Assembly (NCBI GenBank): GCA_000995845.1
Contig: LCEZ01000058.1
Span: 1-6,120, forward strand
Direction of reading: 5' to 3'
DNA: 6,120 nucleotides
From: Parcubacteria group bacterium GW2011_GWD2_43_10
Lineage (GTDB): Bacteria; Patescibacteriota; Patescibacteriia; Veblenbacterales; UBA10138
Positions 1 to 4,942 of this stretch are shown here, one piece after another. Position numbers and translations under genes: made by a program. The notes under the pieces were generated by a model. It did no database searches and was not told the origin of the DNA. It was given only the letters and a program-made list of their open reading frames with translations. Numbering within the stretch: the stretch's first letter is position 1; every line of letters starts with the position of its first letter.

Positions 1-33
1 CCTTAACCTTTCTTCTTTAATTGTTTTTGGCAT
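1..33 (-). CDS. Possible 5' end of a minus-strand gene cut by the window edge
   Basis: On the minus strand an ATG (plus-strand CAT at 31-33) opens a frame that runs to the window edge without a stop and reads MPKTIKEERLR. The composition (basic and acidic, no stop) suits a real N-terminus, and the DNA upstream of it is non-coding in appearance. Eleven residues are too few to assign a family. A charged start of this kind occurs in some transposases and DNA-binding proteins, but that is a guess. No Shine-Dalgarno sequence precedes it. It would be transcribed divergently from the membrane-protein gene starting at 251. Confidence 0.3.
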   Translation of the reverse strand, partial: MPKTIKEERLR

Positions 34-35
34 AT

Positions 36-91
36 TTACACACATTTATCAAAGCTAACGCTTTGGCTTCAAAACCGCCATATGTGTGTGG
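36..91. repeat. Nested inverted repeats
   Basis: ACACACAT at 38-45 is exactly complementary to ATGTGTGT at 82-89, and G-U pairs could extend it to 36/91. Inside lies a second perfect stem, CAAAGC (50-55) with GCTTTG (60-65), around a four-base loop. Read as RNA on either strand this is a hairpin within a stem. It could be the leader of the minus-strand gene at the edge, part of a small RNA ending at the hairpin at 101-126, or the end of a mobile element. Nothing in the sequence decides between these. Confidence 0.4.
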
Positions 92-100
92 GCATTACCG

Positions 101-126
101 ACACCTCTTGACAAAAGAGGTGTTTT
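101..126 (+). terminator. Hairpin followed by a short T-run (terminator or attenuator)
   Basis: ACACCTCTT (101-109) pairs perfectly with AAGAGGTGT (115-123) around a five-base loop, and the T-run continues to 126. This is the form of a modest intrinsic terminator on the plus strand. No plus-strand gene is visible upstream. It may therefore end a small transcript, attenuate one running towards the gene at 251, or isolate that gene from upstream transcription. It also overlaps a TTGACA hexamer (108-113). Confidence 0.45.
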
Positions 127-134
127 AGTATAAG
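108..134 (+). promoter_or_regulatory. Candidate promoter for the membrane-protein gene
   Basis: A perfect -35 hexamer TTGACA (108-113) is followed after 15 bp by TATAAG (129-134). The spacer is two bases shorter than optimal, so strength is uncertain. Transcription from it would start near 141 and give a leader of about 110 nt containing the 156-211 hairpin. It lies within the hairpin at 101-123, so only one of the two readings may be functional. Confidence 0.35.
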
Positions 135-137
135 GTT

Positions 138-155
138 ATTTGTTCTTTAACAAAT
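138..155. repeat. Short perfect inverted repeat
   Basis: ATTTGTT (138-144) and AACAAAT (149-155) form a 7-bp stem with a four-base loop. It abuts the next, longer inverted repeat beginning at 156 with no spacer, so in RNA the two stems could stack coaxially. No T-run follows, so it is not a terminator. Confidence 0.45.
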
Positions 156-211
156 GTTTATAGTTCTTTTCTTGGCCGTATTTAACTATGGCTAGAGAAA
201 GAACTATAAAC
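156..211. repeat. Long inverted repeat in the leader of the membrane-protein gene
   Basis: The outer 14 bases, GTTTATAGTTCTTT (156-169), are exactly complementary to 198-211. With G-U pairs and one mismatch the stem extends inward to 177/190, about 22 positions in all. This leaves a 12-base loop (178-189). The potential ATG at 188 sits at the loop/stem edge and would be occluded, whereas the Shine-Dalgarno/ATG at 238-253 stays free. No T-run follows on either strand, so termination is unlikely. A regulatory RNA hairpin or a protein-binding dyad is more likely. Confidence 0.6.
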
Positions 212-237
212 CATAATTCAATAACACAAACAAACTC

Positions 238-244
238 AAAGGAG
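238..244 (+). promoter_or_regulatory. Shine-Dalgarno sequence that decides the start at 251
   Basis: AAAGGAG ends six bases before ATG 251, which is good spacing for 16S pairing. It is the only strong Shine-Dalgarno sequence ahead of any gene in the window. It favours 251 over the in-frame upstream ATG at 188. Confidence 0.65.
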
Positions 245-250
245 AATCAA

Positions 251-1456
251 ATGAAACTCGTAGCTAACAGCGACACAGCTGGTAATCCAACGGTTGCACT
301 TAGGTGGTGCTTAGTACCTGAGGAAATTGCTTATCTTAAAGATAAGAAAATTCCCAATCCACACATTCTGTTGCTTGTAGTCAACGACAGAAGATGTGTT
401 GACAGGCAGCTTCTTCCTATCAGTGATCTGATGACCTATATATCATTCAATCATCTTGGTGACAATACTGTTTGGGCCACAATTGTATGGCACGATGAGG
501 GCTTAAGAAAGCTGCGCGAATTCTATATTAGCAAGGGTAAATATGGTTATAATAATGGTTTTTATAATCGCGAAACAGACACTCTAGAAGATACTGATGG
601 TTATGGACTCGATTCAATAGTTATAAATATTTCTGCAGATTTTTTTGCACCGGAACCAGCAGAGTGGGAAAAGAAATGGGTAAACTTATTGTTTGAAACC
701 AAACCAAAAGACCAGTGTCAGTTTCGCAAGCGCCGCATTCTTGCTTATACCCTCCAGCCAATTCTGATATTGTTTGAGATATTCATCAAAATATCAAGCC
801 GTTTACTAGCTGCTTTATTCTTCACTGTTATAAGAACCAGGACAAAAGTTAATTTTGTCCCGATAATACATCCATTCAAAAATGACACCGAGGATATTTA
901 CTATGAATCCTTAAGGCATGGCAGAAACATATACTTGAGAAATAAAGATAATACGGAAAGGGAGGATTATGCAATTGCTGGTGTTCTGTTTCACCCCATA
1001 ACTGTAATAGTATTATCAGCTATACTTTTAATGATAGACCTAGCTGGCACAAAAATCTTCTTAGGTTGGTGGTCATATCTAGTTGGTTCTCTAGTAGTTG
1101 GTGTATCTATCATTGTTCTGGTACTAATAATTTCTGTCCTGGGGGAAGTGGTAAAATGGCTGGCTGGTAATATTAAGAGCTGGCGCAAAAAAACTTCCAA
1201 AGACAGGCGGTTGGAAAAAGCACGCCGGCAAAAAGCAAAGTACGCCCAAGAAGCTAAGGCAAAAAAATTAGCTGAAGAGGCTAAAGAACGAGCAATACAA
1301 ACTAATCTTGACAGACTAAACAAAGAATTCGCACTTATTAGCTGTGACAGCGGTCCATTAGTGCCCAAACTTGAGGCACTGCCAAAAGAAAAGAGGACTA
1401 TACACCTTCGCTTTCTAGATCTGAAAGCCAGGGTTTGTAAACCTTTTGCTGGATAA
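251..1456 (+). CDS. Unrecognised membrane protein with soluble N-terminal domain and basic coiled-coil tail
   Basis: I do not recognise this family and assign no function. From ATG 251 it is 401 residues. Residues 1-160 look like a soluble alpha/beta domain, with the strand LLLVV near 40 and WATIVW near 75-80. A hydrophobic segment spans about 163-194, a polar stretch with many charged residues follows, and two strong hydrophobic segments lie at about 240-265 and 270-300. Residues 311-351 are rich in Lys, Arg, Glu and Ala and likely form a helical or coiled-coil cytoplasmic tail. No signal peptide is evident. I chose 251 because of the Shine-Dalgarno AAAGGAG. ATG 188 would add 21 polar residues and lies in the leader hairpin, but its ACTATG context matches other starts here, so it is not excluded. 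The gene stands alone, with its own candidate promoter and a terminator at 1469-1500. Confidence 0.75.
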   Translation: MKLVANSDTAGNPTVALRWCLVPEEIAYLKDKKIPNPHILLLVVNDRRCVDRQLLPISDLMTYISFNHLGDNTVWATIVWHDEGLRKLREFYISKGKYGYNNGFYNRETDTLEDTDGYGLDSIVINISADFFAPEPAEWEKKWVNLLFETKPKDQCQFRKRRILAYTLQPILILFEIFIKISSRLLAALFFTVIRTRTKVNFVPIIHPFKNDTEDIYYESLRHGRNIYLRNKDNTEREDYAIAGVLFHPITVIVLSAILLMIDLAGTKIFLGWWSYLVGSLVVGVSIIVLVLIISVLGEVVKWLAGNIKSWRKKTSKDRRLEKARRQKAKYAQEAKAKKLAEEAKERAIQTNLDRLNKEFALISCDSGPLVPKLEALPKEKRTIHLRFLDLKARVCKPFAG

Positions 1457-1468
1457 AATTAATTCCAA

Positions 1469-1500
1469 ACCCAGTCTGCTTAAACAGGCTGGGTCTTTTT
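1469..1500 (+). terminator. Intrinsic terminator of the membrane-protein gene
   Basis: ACCCAGTCTG (1469-1478) pairs with CAGGCTGGGT (1485-1494), with one T-G wobble and a six-base loop. A C and five T residues follow. It begins 13 bases after the stop codon of the plus-strand gene, a classic rho-independent layout. Confidence 0.85.
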
Positions 1501-1522
1501 AATAATAAAAGGTTGATTTAAA

Positions 1523-1546
1523 AAGAGGCTAATCAATTAGCCTCTT
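1523..1546 (-). terminator. Terminator of the rpmH-yidC operon, possibly bidirectional
   Basis: AAGAGGCTAAT (1523-1533) is perfectly complementary to 1536-1546. Read on the minus strand the stem runs into five T residues, and it begins 23 bases after the stop of the last operon gene. On the plus strand GG and then TTTTT follow (1549-1553), so it can back up the terminator at 1469-1500. This is a typical arrangement between convergent genes. Confidence 0.8.
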
Positions 1547-1569
1547 GGTTTTTATATAACGCGTAAAAT

Positions 1570-1857
1570 TTAAACAGTGGGTTCTGGCACTAAATTGGCC
1601 TGATTGCTGGCTTTGGCTAAATCCTGGCTGAATGAATCCGCCACCGTCATCTCTTTAATTGAAATGCTCACTACTTGGGCTGGTGAGATTAATAATTTTT
1701 CGCCCCATAATTTTACCAAAGGCAGGGCCGAGCTGACTTGATAATATTTTATTTGCCGGCCGGAAGGTTCAACCTCCACCCCAACCACTCGCCCCAGGTG
1801 CTTACCAGCCACGGTATTAACCGACAGATTTATCACATTAACTGCTTGGGTTATCAT
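1570..1857 (-). CDS. Small PRC-barrel-like protein
   Basis: This is a 95-residue soluble protein. Residues 10-75 have the PRC-barrel pattern: a strand, then TVAGKHLGRVVGVEVE (about 15-30), a turn at PSGRQ, the strand IKYYQV, and LLISPAQVVSISIKEM (about 55-70), where the last strand ends. PRC barrels are small beta domains found in RimM-type ribosome maturation factors, photosynthetic reaction centre H subunits and stand-alone proteins of unknown role. This is a stand-alone copy. The C-terminal 20 residues look disordered. The ATG lies inside the 3' end of yidC with a 20-nt overlap, which implies co-transcription and probably coupled translation. In many bacteria this slot downstream of yidC holds jag/khpB, but no KH or R3H motif is present here. 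The family call rests on pattern only. Confidence 0.7.
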   Translation of the reverse strand: MITQAVNVINLSVNTVAGKHLGRVVGVEVEPSGRQIKYYQVSSALPLVKLWGEKLLISPAQVVSISIKEMTVADSFSQDLAKASNQANLVPEPTV

Positions 1858-2557
1858 GTTTCTTAAAGGTTAAATATTGCTGGCCAATGGTGAGTAAAGT
1901 ATTCACCAGCCAATAAAGCATTAAGCCCCCGGGCAAGGTAAAGCCAAAAACCACGGTCATGGCTGGCAACATATATTTCATCTGTTTATTCATCATCGCC
2001 GCCATGTTCTCATCTTGTGAGCCTGGGACTGCTACTGGTGGCTTGGTGGTTATCAGCATTTTGGTCTGCCAAAATTGGGCTGCTCCAGTAATAACTGCCA
2101 AAGGGATACTGCGCCCAGCCAAGTGCCAAAACCCAAATAAAGTATCATTGAGGTGGCCAGGGTTGGTAATAAAAGGGTAGAGCCACTCCAGGCTGCCCGA
2201 ATTCAATCCACTCCTAAAAACCTGGAACAAGGCGATTAAAAATGGCAGCTGTATTATTAAGGGTAAACAAGAAGAGAGTGGGCTCACACGCTCTCGCTGG
2301 TAAAGTTGCATTAGTTCCTGGGCCAATTTGTCTTTTTGATCCTTATATTTAGCCTTGATCTCAGCCACCTGCGGCTGAAGTCTTTGCATGGCCTTTTGCG
2401 ATTTCAGAGTTTGTTGGGATAGCGGCCAAAGTATCAGCTTAATCAAGACTGTTAGAACAATAATGGCAATGCCCATATCACCCCCCACCAGGTTATATAT
2501 AAAAACCAGCAAATTAAGCAGGGGTTGATAAAAAATTGTTTGCCAAAGCCAAACCAT
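1838..2557 (-). CDS. yidC: YidC/Oxa1/Alb3-family membrane protein insertase
   Basis: This protein inserts and folds membrane proteins, alone or with SecYEG. At 239 residues it is the short form, without the E. coli-type periplasmic domain and without an obvious lipoprotein signal. It opens directly with the family motif LWQTIFYQPLLNLL (4-17). Hydrophobic segments lie at about 12-46 (two helices), 95-114, 150-168 and 195-225. Between the first two groups, 47-92 is the charged cytoplasmic helical hairpin (AEIKAKYKDQKDKLAQELMQLY). The motif SPLSSCLPLIIQLPFLIALF (92-111) is typical. The positively charged residue in the hydrophilic groove, usually Arg (R366 in E. coli, R73 in B. subtilis SpoIIIJ), appears to be Lys40 in VLIKLILWPL. 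Its ATG is 4 nt after the stop of the yidD remnant, and it overlaps the next gene by 20 nt. Confidence 0.95.
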   Translation of the reverse strand: MVWLWQTIFYQPLLNLLVFIYNLVGGDMGIAIIVLTVLIKLILWPLSQQTLKSQKAMQRLQPQVAEIKAKYKDQKDKLAQELMQLYQRERVSPLSSCLPLIIQLPFLIALFQVFRSGLNSGSLEWLYPFITNPGHLNDTLFGFWHLAGRSIPLAVITGAAQFWQTKMLITTKPPVAVPGSQDENMAAMMNKQMKYMLPAMTVVFGFTLPGGLMLYWLVNTLLTIGQQYLTFKKHDNPSS

Positions 2558-2561
2558 ATAA

Positions 2562-2788
2562 TTAAATCACTGGGTCATAACCACCCCGAGCTACCGGATG
2601 GCAACGACCAAGCCTTTTAAGACCAAGCCAAATACCTTCGCTTATATTCTGAACAAGATGGGTAAAAACAGCAACCGGCTTGGGATAATAAAATTCGCCC
2701 CCAACCATGATCAGGGGATAGGGTGCGCTGATATAAGGTTAATAACAAAACAGCGCCTTGTCGGCTTAATAATTTTATTTTATTCCAT
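2562..2788 (-). pseudogene. yidD: Decayed yidD (membrane protein insertion efficiency factor)
   Basis: No intact frame spans this gap between rnpA and yidC, but both halves of YidD are readable in different frames. One frame (to a stop at 2617-2619) gives LLTLYQRTLSPDHGW and then CCFYPSCSEY, the N-terminal helix and cysteine motif. The next frame gives GIWLGLKRLGRCHP and ARGGYDPV, ending at TAA 2562-2564. In intact YidD about 12 residues (the AI..YG..K region) separate CSEY from the G-W-L motif. Here only about two remain, so an internal deletion changed the frame. The ATG at 2786-2788, 3 nt after the rnpA stop, is followed by TAA after one codon. Removing a single G there would give MNKIKLLSRQG in frame with the first half. 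A TTG at 2748 could start a truncated product of 43 residues. Loss of function is the simplest reading. Assembly error is possible but would need two separate events. Confidence 0.8.
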
Positions 2789-2791
2789 AGT

Positions 2792-3127
2792 TTATTTGAG
2801 CTTGGCTATTAAACCTTCAATTTCTCTATTAAGCTCTTGATAAGTTAGGTTTTTTATTGCTGGTAGAGCTGTAATAATCACATTATAGCCTTTAATTGGT
2901 AACAATTGGCGCTGTTGCCGCAAACAAGCCCATAGTCTACGCTTATAAAGATTTCTTTTGGTGGCTAAATTGGATATTTTCTTAGAAACAACCACCGCCA
3001 CTCGGGTTGGTTCTGATTTTAACCTTAAATAGGCCAATTGTGCCACTGAGGTCTTAAAACGCCGGCCATGCCGATAAATATTAAGAAAATTGTGCTCACC
3101 TGACAGCCTGGCGATAACAGGCGACAT
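2792..3127 (-). CDS. rnpA: Ribonuclease P protein component
   Basis: This is the protein subunit of RNase P, which helps the catalytic RNA bind and cleave 5' leaders of precursor tRNAs. It is 111 residues, normal for the family. The N-terminal RLSGEHNFLNIYRHGRRF (7-24) matches the usual R..F..v...G..f pattern. VAVVVSKK (43-50) is the central strand, and KRNLYKRRLWACLR (57-70) is the RNR motif with K57, R58, N59, K62, R63 and R64, which contact the RNA. The C-terminal helix ends EGLIAKLK. The ATG lies 3 nt after the rpmH stop with no Shine-Dalgarno sequence, so translation is probably coupled to rpmH. Gene order rpmH-rnpA-yidD-yidC is conserved widely among bacteria. Confidence 0.96.
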   Translation of the reverse strand: MSPVIARLSGEHNFLNIYRHGRRFKTSVAQLAYLRLKSEPTRVAVVVSKKISNLATKRNLYKRRLWACLRQQRQLLPIKGYNVIITALPAIKNLTYQELNREIEGLIAKLK

Positions 3128-3130
3128 AGT

Positions 3131-3268
3131 TTAAACACTTACACGACGGCGGCCTTTTTGGCGACGGCTCTTTAAGATGCGGCGACCACTGGCAGTAGAC
3201 TGTCGGTGACGAAAGCCGTGCTTTTTAAGGCGCCTGGCTTTTTTAGGCTGGTAAGTACGCTTTGGCAT
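3131..3268 (-). CDS. rpmH: Ribosomal protein L34 (bL34)
   Basis: This encodes a 45-residue, extremely basic protein of the large ribosomal subunit. It begins MPKRTYQPKKARRLKKHGFR, contains the L34 signature (K-R-T-Y-Q-P, then H-G-F-R), and continues SGRRILKSRRQKGRRR towards the C-terminus. The family is typically 44-46 residues, so it is full length. It is the first gene of the minus-strand operon, about 36 nt downstream of the inferred transcription start from the promoter at 3311-3339. The start codon context is ATTATG with no Shine-Dalgarno sequence. The stop is 3 nt before the rnpA start. Confidence 0.97.
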   Translation of the reverse strand: MPKRTYQPKKARRLKKHGFRHRQSTASGRRILKSRRQKGRRRVSV

Positions 3269-3310
3269 AATATGCTTAAATTATTGATCTTTAATAATAA
3301 CAACCAACTA

Positions 3311-3339
3311 ACTATAACAAGCGAGACCTTTTGGGTCAA
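3311..3339 (-). promoter_or_regulatory. Promoter of the rpmH operon
   Basis: Read on the minus strand, TTGACC (plus positions 3334-3339) and TATAGT (3311-3316) are separated by exactly 17 bp, a near-consensus housekeeping sigma promoter. Transcription would start near 3304 and give a leader of about 36 nt to the rpmH ATG. Confidence 0.75.
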
Positions 3340-3359
3340 AGTTTAATCATTTAAAAAAT

Positions 3360-3368
3360 GTATCCACA
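3360..3368 (+). promoter_or_regulatory. DnaA box
   Basis: GTATCCACA matches eight of nine positions of TTATCCACA. It lies between the rpmH and dnaA promoters, where DnaA bound for initiation could also autoregulate dnaA. The DnaA encoded next door keeps the GGRDHTT DNA-recognition motif, so the canonical box is the expected target. Confidence 0.6.
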
Positions 3369-3410
3369 TGTCATCAACAATTTATAAACACCTCATAGCT
3401 AAACTGACAA

Positions 3411-3439
3411 TTTACAAAGAGGTGATTTACAGTTATAAA
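3411..3439 (+). promoter_or_regulatory. Promoter of dnaA
   Basis: TTTACA (3411-3416) and TATAAA (3434-3439) are separated by 17 bp, each with one mismatch to consensus. Transcription would begin near 3446, leaving a leader of about 40 nt. The DnaA box at 3360-3368 is about 45 bp upstream of the -35. Confidence 0.65.
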
Positions 3440-3486
3440 AACTACACCACACTTTTGTTTTATTCAAACTACCACCGACAGATACT

Positions 3487-4827
3487 ATGACAAACCAAGA
3501 ACTTTGGCGCTCCGCCTTGGGTGAATTAGAACTTTTAATTAGTAAGGCTAATTTTACTACTTGGTTTAAAAGTACCAGTATTGCTTCTTTTGAAAACGGG
3601 CGGGTTATTGTCTCAGTGCCTAACGCCTTTACCAAGGCCTGGCTAGAAAATAAATACCACACTTTTATCATGAAGGCTTTGCAAAACATTAGTGGTAATA
3701 CCATTAAGGACATATCTTATCAGGTAGAGCTGGTGACGGTTGAGGCGGTTGATAAACCAGCCTCAATTAAAATCACTAGTCCAAGTGAGTCGGTAATGAG
3801 TTTTGGACTTAATCCGCGCTATACCTTTTCTACTTTTATTGTTGGCAAAAGCAACGAACTGGCCCGAGCGGCCGCCTTAGCGGTGGCGGATAATCCTGGA
3901 CAAGTCTACAATCCTTTATTTTTATATGGTGGTGTGGGTTTGGGTAAAACCCACTTAATGCAAGCAATTGGTCATGAAATAATAAAGAAATTCCCCGGTA
4001 AAAAAGTGATCTATGTTCCATGTGAAAAATTTACCACGGAATTTATTCAGGCTATTGGTAGCGGCAAAATGGAAAAATTTAAGGCCACCTACCGCTCGGT
4101 TGATGTTTTGTTGGTTGATGATATTCAATTCCTTTCTGGCAAAGAAGGTACTCAGGAGGAATTTTTTCATACTTTCAACACCCTACACCAGGCTAACAAA
4201 CAAATAGTTATCAGCTCTGACCGCCCACCCAAAGCCATTCATTCCTTAGAAAACCGCTTAATTTCGCGTTTTGAGTGGGGTATGATCGCTGATATTGCCA
4301 GCCCCGACCTAGAAACCAGAACGGCTATTTTGGAGCTTAAATGTCAAGAACGCAACTACCAGCTTGATCGTGAAATCATTAATTACCTAGCCAACACCGT
4401 CCAAAATAATATTAGGGAGTTGGAAGGCGCCCTAAACCGAATAATTGCTTACCATCAACTTAATAATCAGCCACCAACCTTGGTTTTGGTTCAAGAACTG
4501 ATGGTTAATCTTCATTCTACTAACAAATATGGGGCTAATTTAACTAGCAAAAAAATACTGAATATTGTGGCTCAATATTATGATATTACTATGGAGGATT
4601 TGGTGGGGATAAGTCGCAAGAAAAATTTGGTTGTTCCCCGACAAGTATCTATGTATTTGATGAGGGAAGAATTAAAATCTTCTTTTCCCACAATTGGCAA
4701 TGAACTGGGGGGGAGAGACCACACCACCGCCATGCATGCTTGTAATAAAATTCAAGTGGTTTTAAAGGATGATAATAAAATACAACAAGATATACACAAC
4801 CTCAAACAACAATTAGCCAACACTTAG
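3487..4827 (+). CDS. dnaA: Chromosomal replication initiator protein DnaA
   Basis: This is an AAA+ ATPase that binds DnaA boxes, melts the origin and loads the helicase. It is 446 residues, full length. Domain I begins MTNQELWRSALGELEL, with the usual W near residue 7 and ANFTTWF at 21-27. A short linker leads to NPRYTFSTFIVG (109-120), the start of the ATPase domain. Walker A is GGVGLGKT (148-155), Walker B is VLLVDD (207-212), sensor 1 is SSD (243-245), the arginine-finger region is NRLISRF with R261, and sensor 2 is NIRELEGALNR with R310. Domain IV has the DNA-binding helix-turn-helix, VGISRKKN (373-380), and the signature GGRDHTTAMHACNKI (408-422). All key residues are present. No Shine-Dalgarno sequence precedes ATG 3487; the context is ATACTATG. 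No terminator separates it from dnaN, so some readthrough into dnaN is likely. Confidence 0.98.
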   Translation: MTNQELWRSALGELELLISKANFTTWFKSTSIASFENGRVIVSVPNAFTKAWLENKYHTFIMKALQNISGNTIKDISYQVELVTVEAVDKPASIKITSPSESVMSFGLNPRYTFSTFIVGKSNELARAAALAVADNPGQVYNPLFLYGGVGLGKTHLMQAIGHEIIKKFPGKKVIYVPCEKFTTEFIQAIGSGKMEKFKATYRSVDVLLVDDIQFLSGKEGTQEEFFHTFNTLHQANKQIVISSDRPPKAIHSLENRLISRFEWGMIADIASPDLETRTAILELKCQERNYQLDREIINYLANTVQNNIRELEGALNRIIAYHQLNNQPPTLVLVQELMVNLHSTNKYGANLTSKKILNIVAQYYDITMEDLVGISRKKNLVVPRQVSMYLMREELKSSFPTIGNELGGRDHTTAMHACNKIQVVLKDDNKIQQDIHNLKQQLANT

Positions 4828-4942
4828 TTTTCCCCTTTTAATAATTTACTTTCTGCACAGCTTGTTCAACAAACAAAAACTACTATACCCTTTGTTTATA
4901 AATTAAATTTTATTTTTCAACATTTACACACCCCCTACTACT
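4828..4942. other. dnaA-dnaN intergenic region, possible second origin half
   Basis: This 115-bp gap contains TTCTGCACA (4851-4859), one mismatch from the relaxed DnaA box TTATNCACA. It also has a small dyad TTGTT-C-AACAA (4862-4872), a nearly pure A/T tract (about 4895-4917), and a weak box-like ATTTACACA (4922-4930) followed by five C residues and CTACTACTA. In B. subtilis the equivalent gap holds the unwinding site, so a bipartite origin is possible here. Individual motifs are weak. Confidence 0.4.
4862..4889 (+). promoter_or_regulatory. Candidate dnaN promoter
   Basis: TTGTTC (4862-4867) and TATACC (4884-4889) are 16 bp apart, each with two mismatches to consensus. This would give a leader of about 45 nt. 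It is a weak candidate; dnaN may instead be read from the dnaA promoter. Confidence 0.3.

Larger units (their letters stand above)
3269..3486. other. Probable replication origin region (rpmH-dnaA intergenic)
   Basis: This 218-bp AT-rich gap between divergent rpmH and dnaA is the usual place for a bacterial oriC or its dnaA-proximal half. GTATCCACA at 3360-3368 differs from the consensus DnaA box TTATCCACA at one position. I found no second strong box here, which is few for an origin. TTATAAACA (3382-3390) differs at two central positions and is doubtful. A 7-bp direct repeat CAATTTA occurs at 3378 and 3408, and CACCTC (3389-3394) is inverted as GAGGTG (3419-3424). The gap also holds divergent promoters. 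Assignment as oriC rests mainly on gene context. Confidence 0.65.

Noticed and set aside
36..126. A small structured RNA gene (nested stems ending in a hairpin with a T-run)
   Set aside because: No convincing promoter lies upstream in the window, no known RNA family is recognisable, and the same repeats could belong to a minus-strand leader or mobile-element end.
188..250. Upstream ATG 188 as the start of the membrane-protein gene
   Set aside because: It lies at the edge of the leader hairpin loop, lacks a Shine-Dalgarno sequence and adds 21 polar residues. ATG 251 has AAAGGAG at proper spacing. It is kept as an alternative because its ACTATG context recurs at other starts.
991..1368. Minus-strand 125-residue open frame within the membrane-protein gene
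   Set aside because: It is antisense to the hydrophobic and lysine-rich parts of the longer gene, whose composition produces open antisense frames. It has no ribosome site and no family pattern.
2598..2840. Plus-strand 80-residue open frame across the yidD region
   Set aside because: It lies antisense to recognisable YidD motifs and to the 3' end of rnpA, and its translation has no recognisable features, so it is a shadow.
3382..3390. TTATAAACA as a second DnaA box, with similar TGTTTATA motifs at 155 and 4893
   Set aside because: It lacks the central CC/NC and the CACA core at two positions, and such A/T words are expected by chance in this DNA.
4862..4872. TTGTT-C-AACAA dyad as a dnaA-dnaN terminator
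   Set aside because: The stem is only 5 bp, A/T-rich, with an impossible one-base loop and no T-run.
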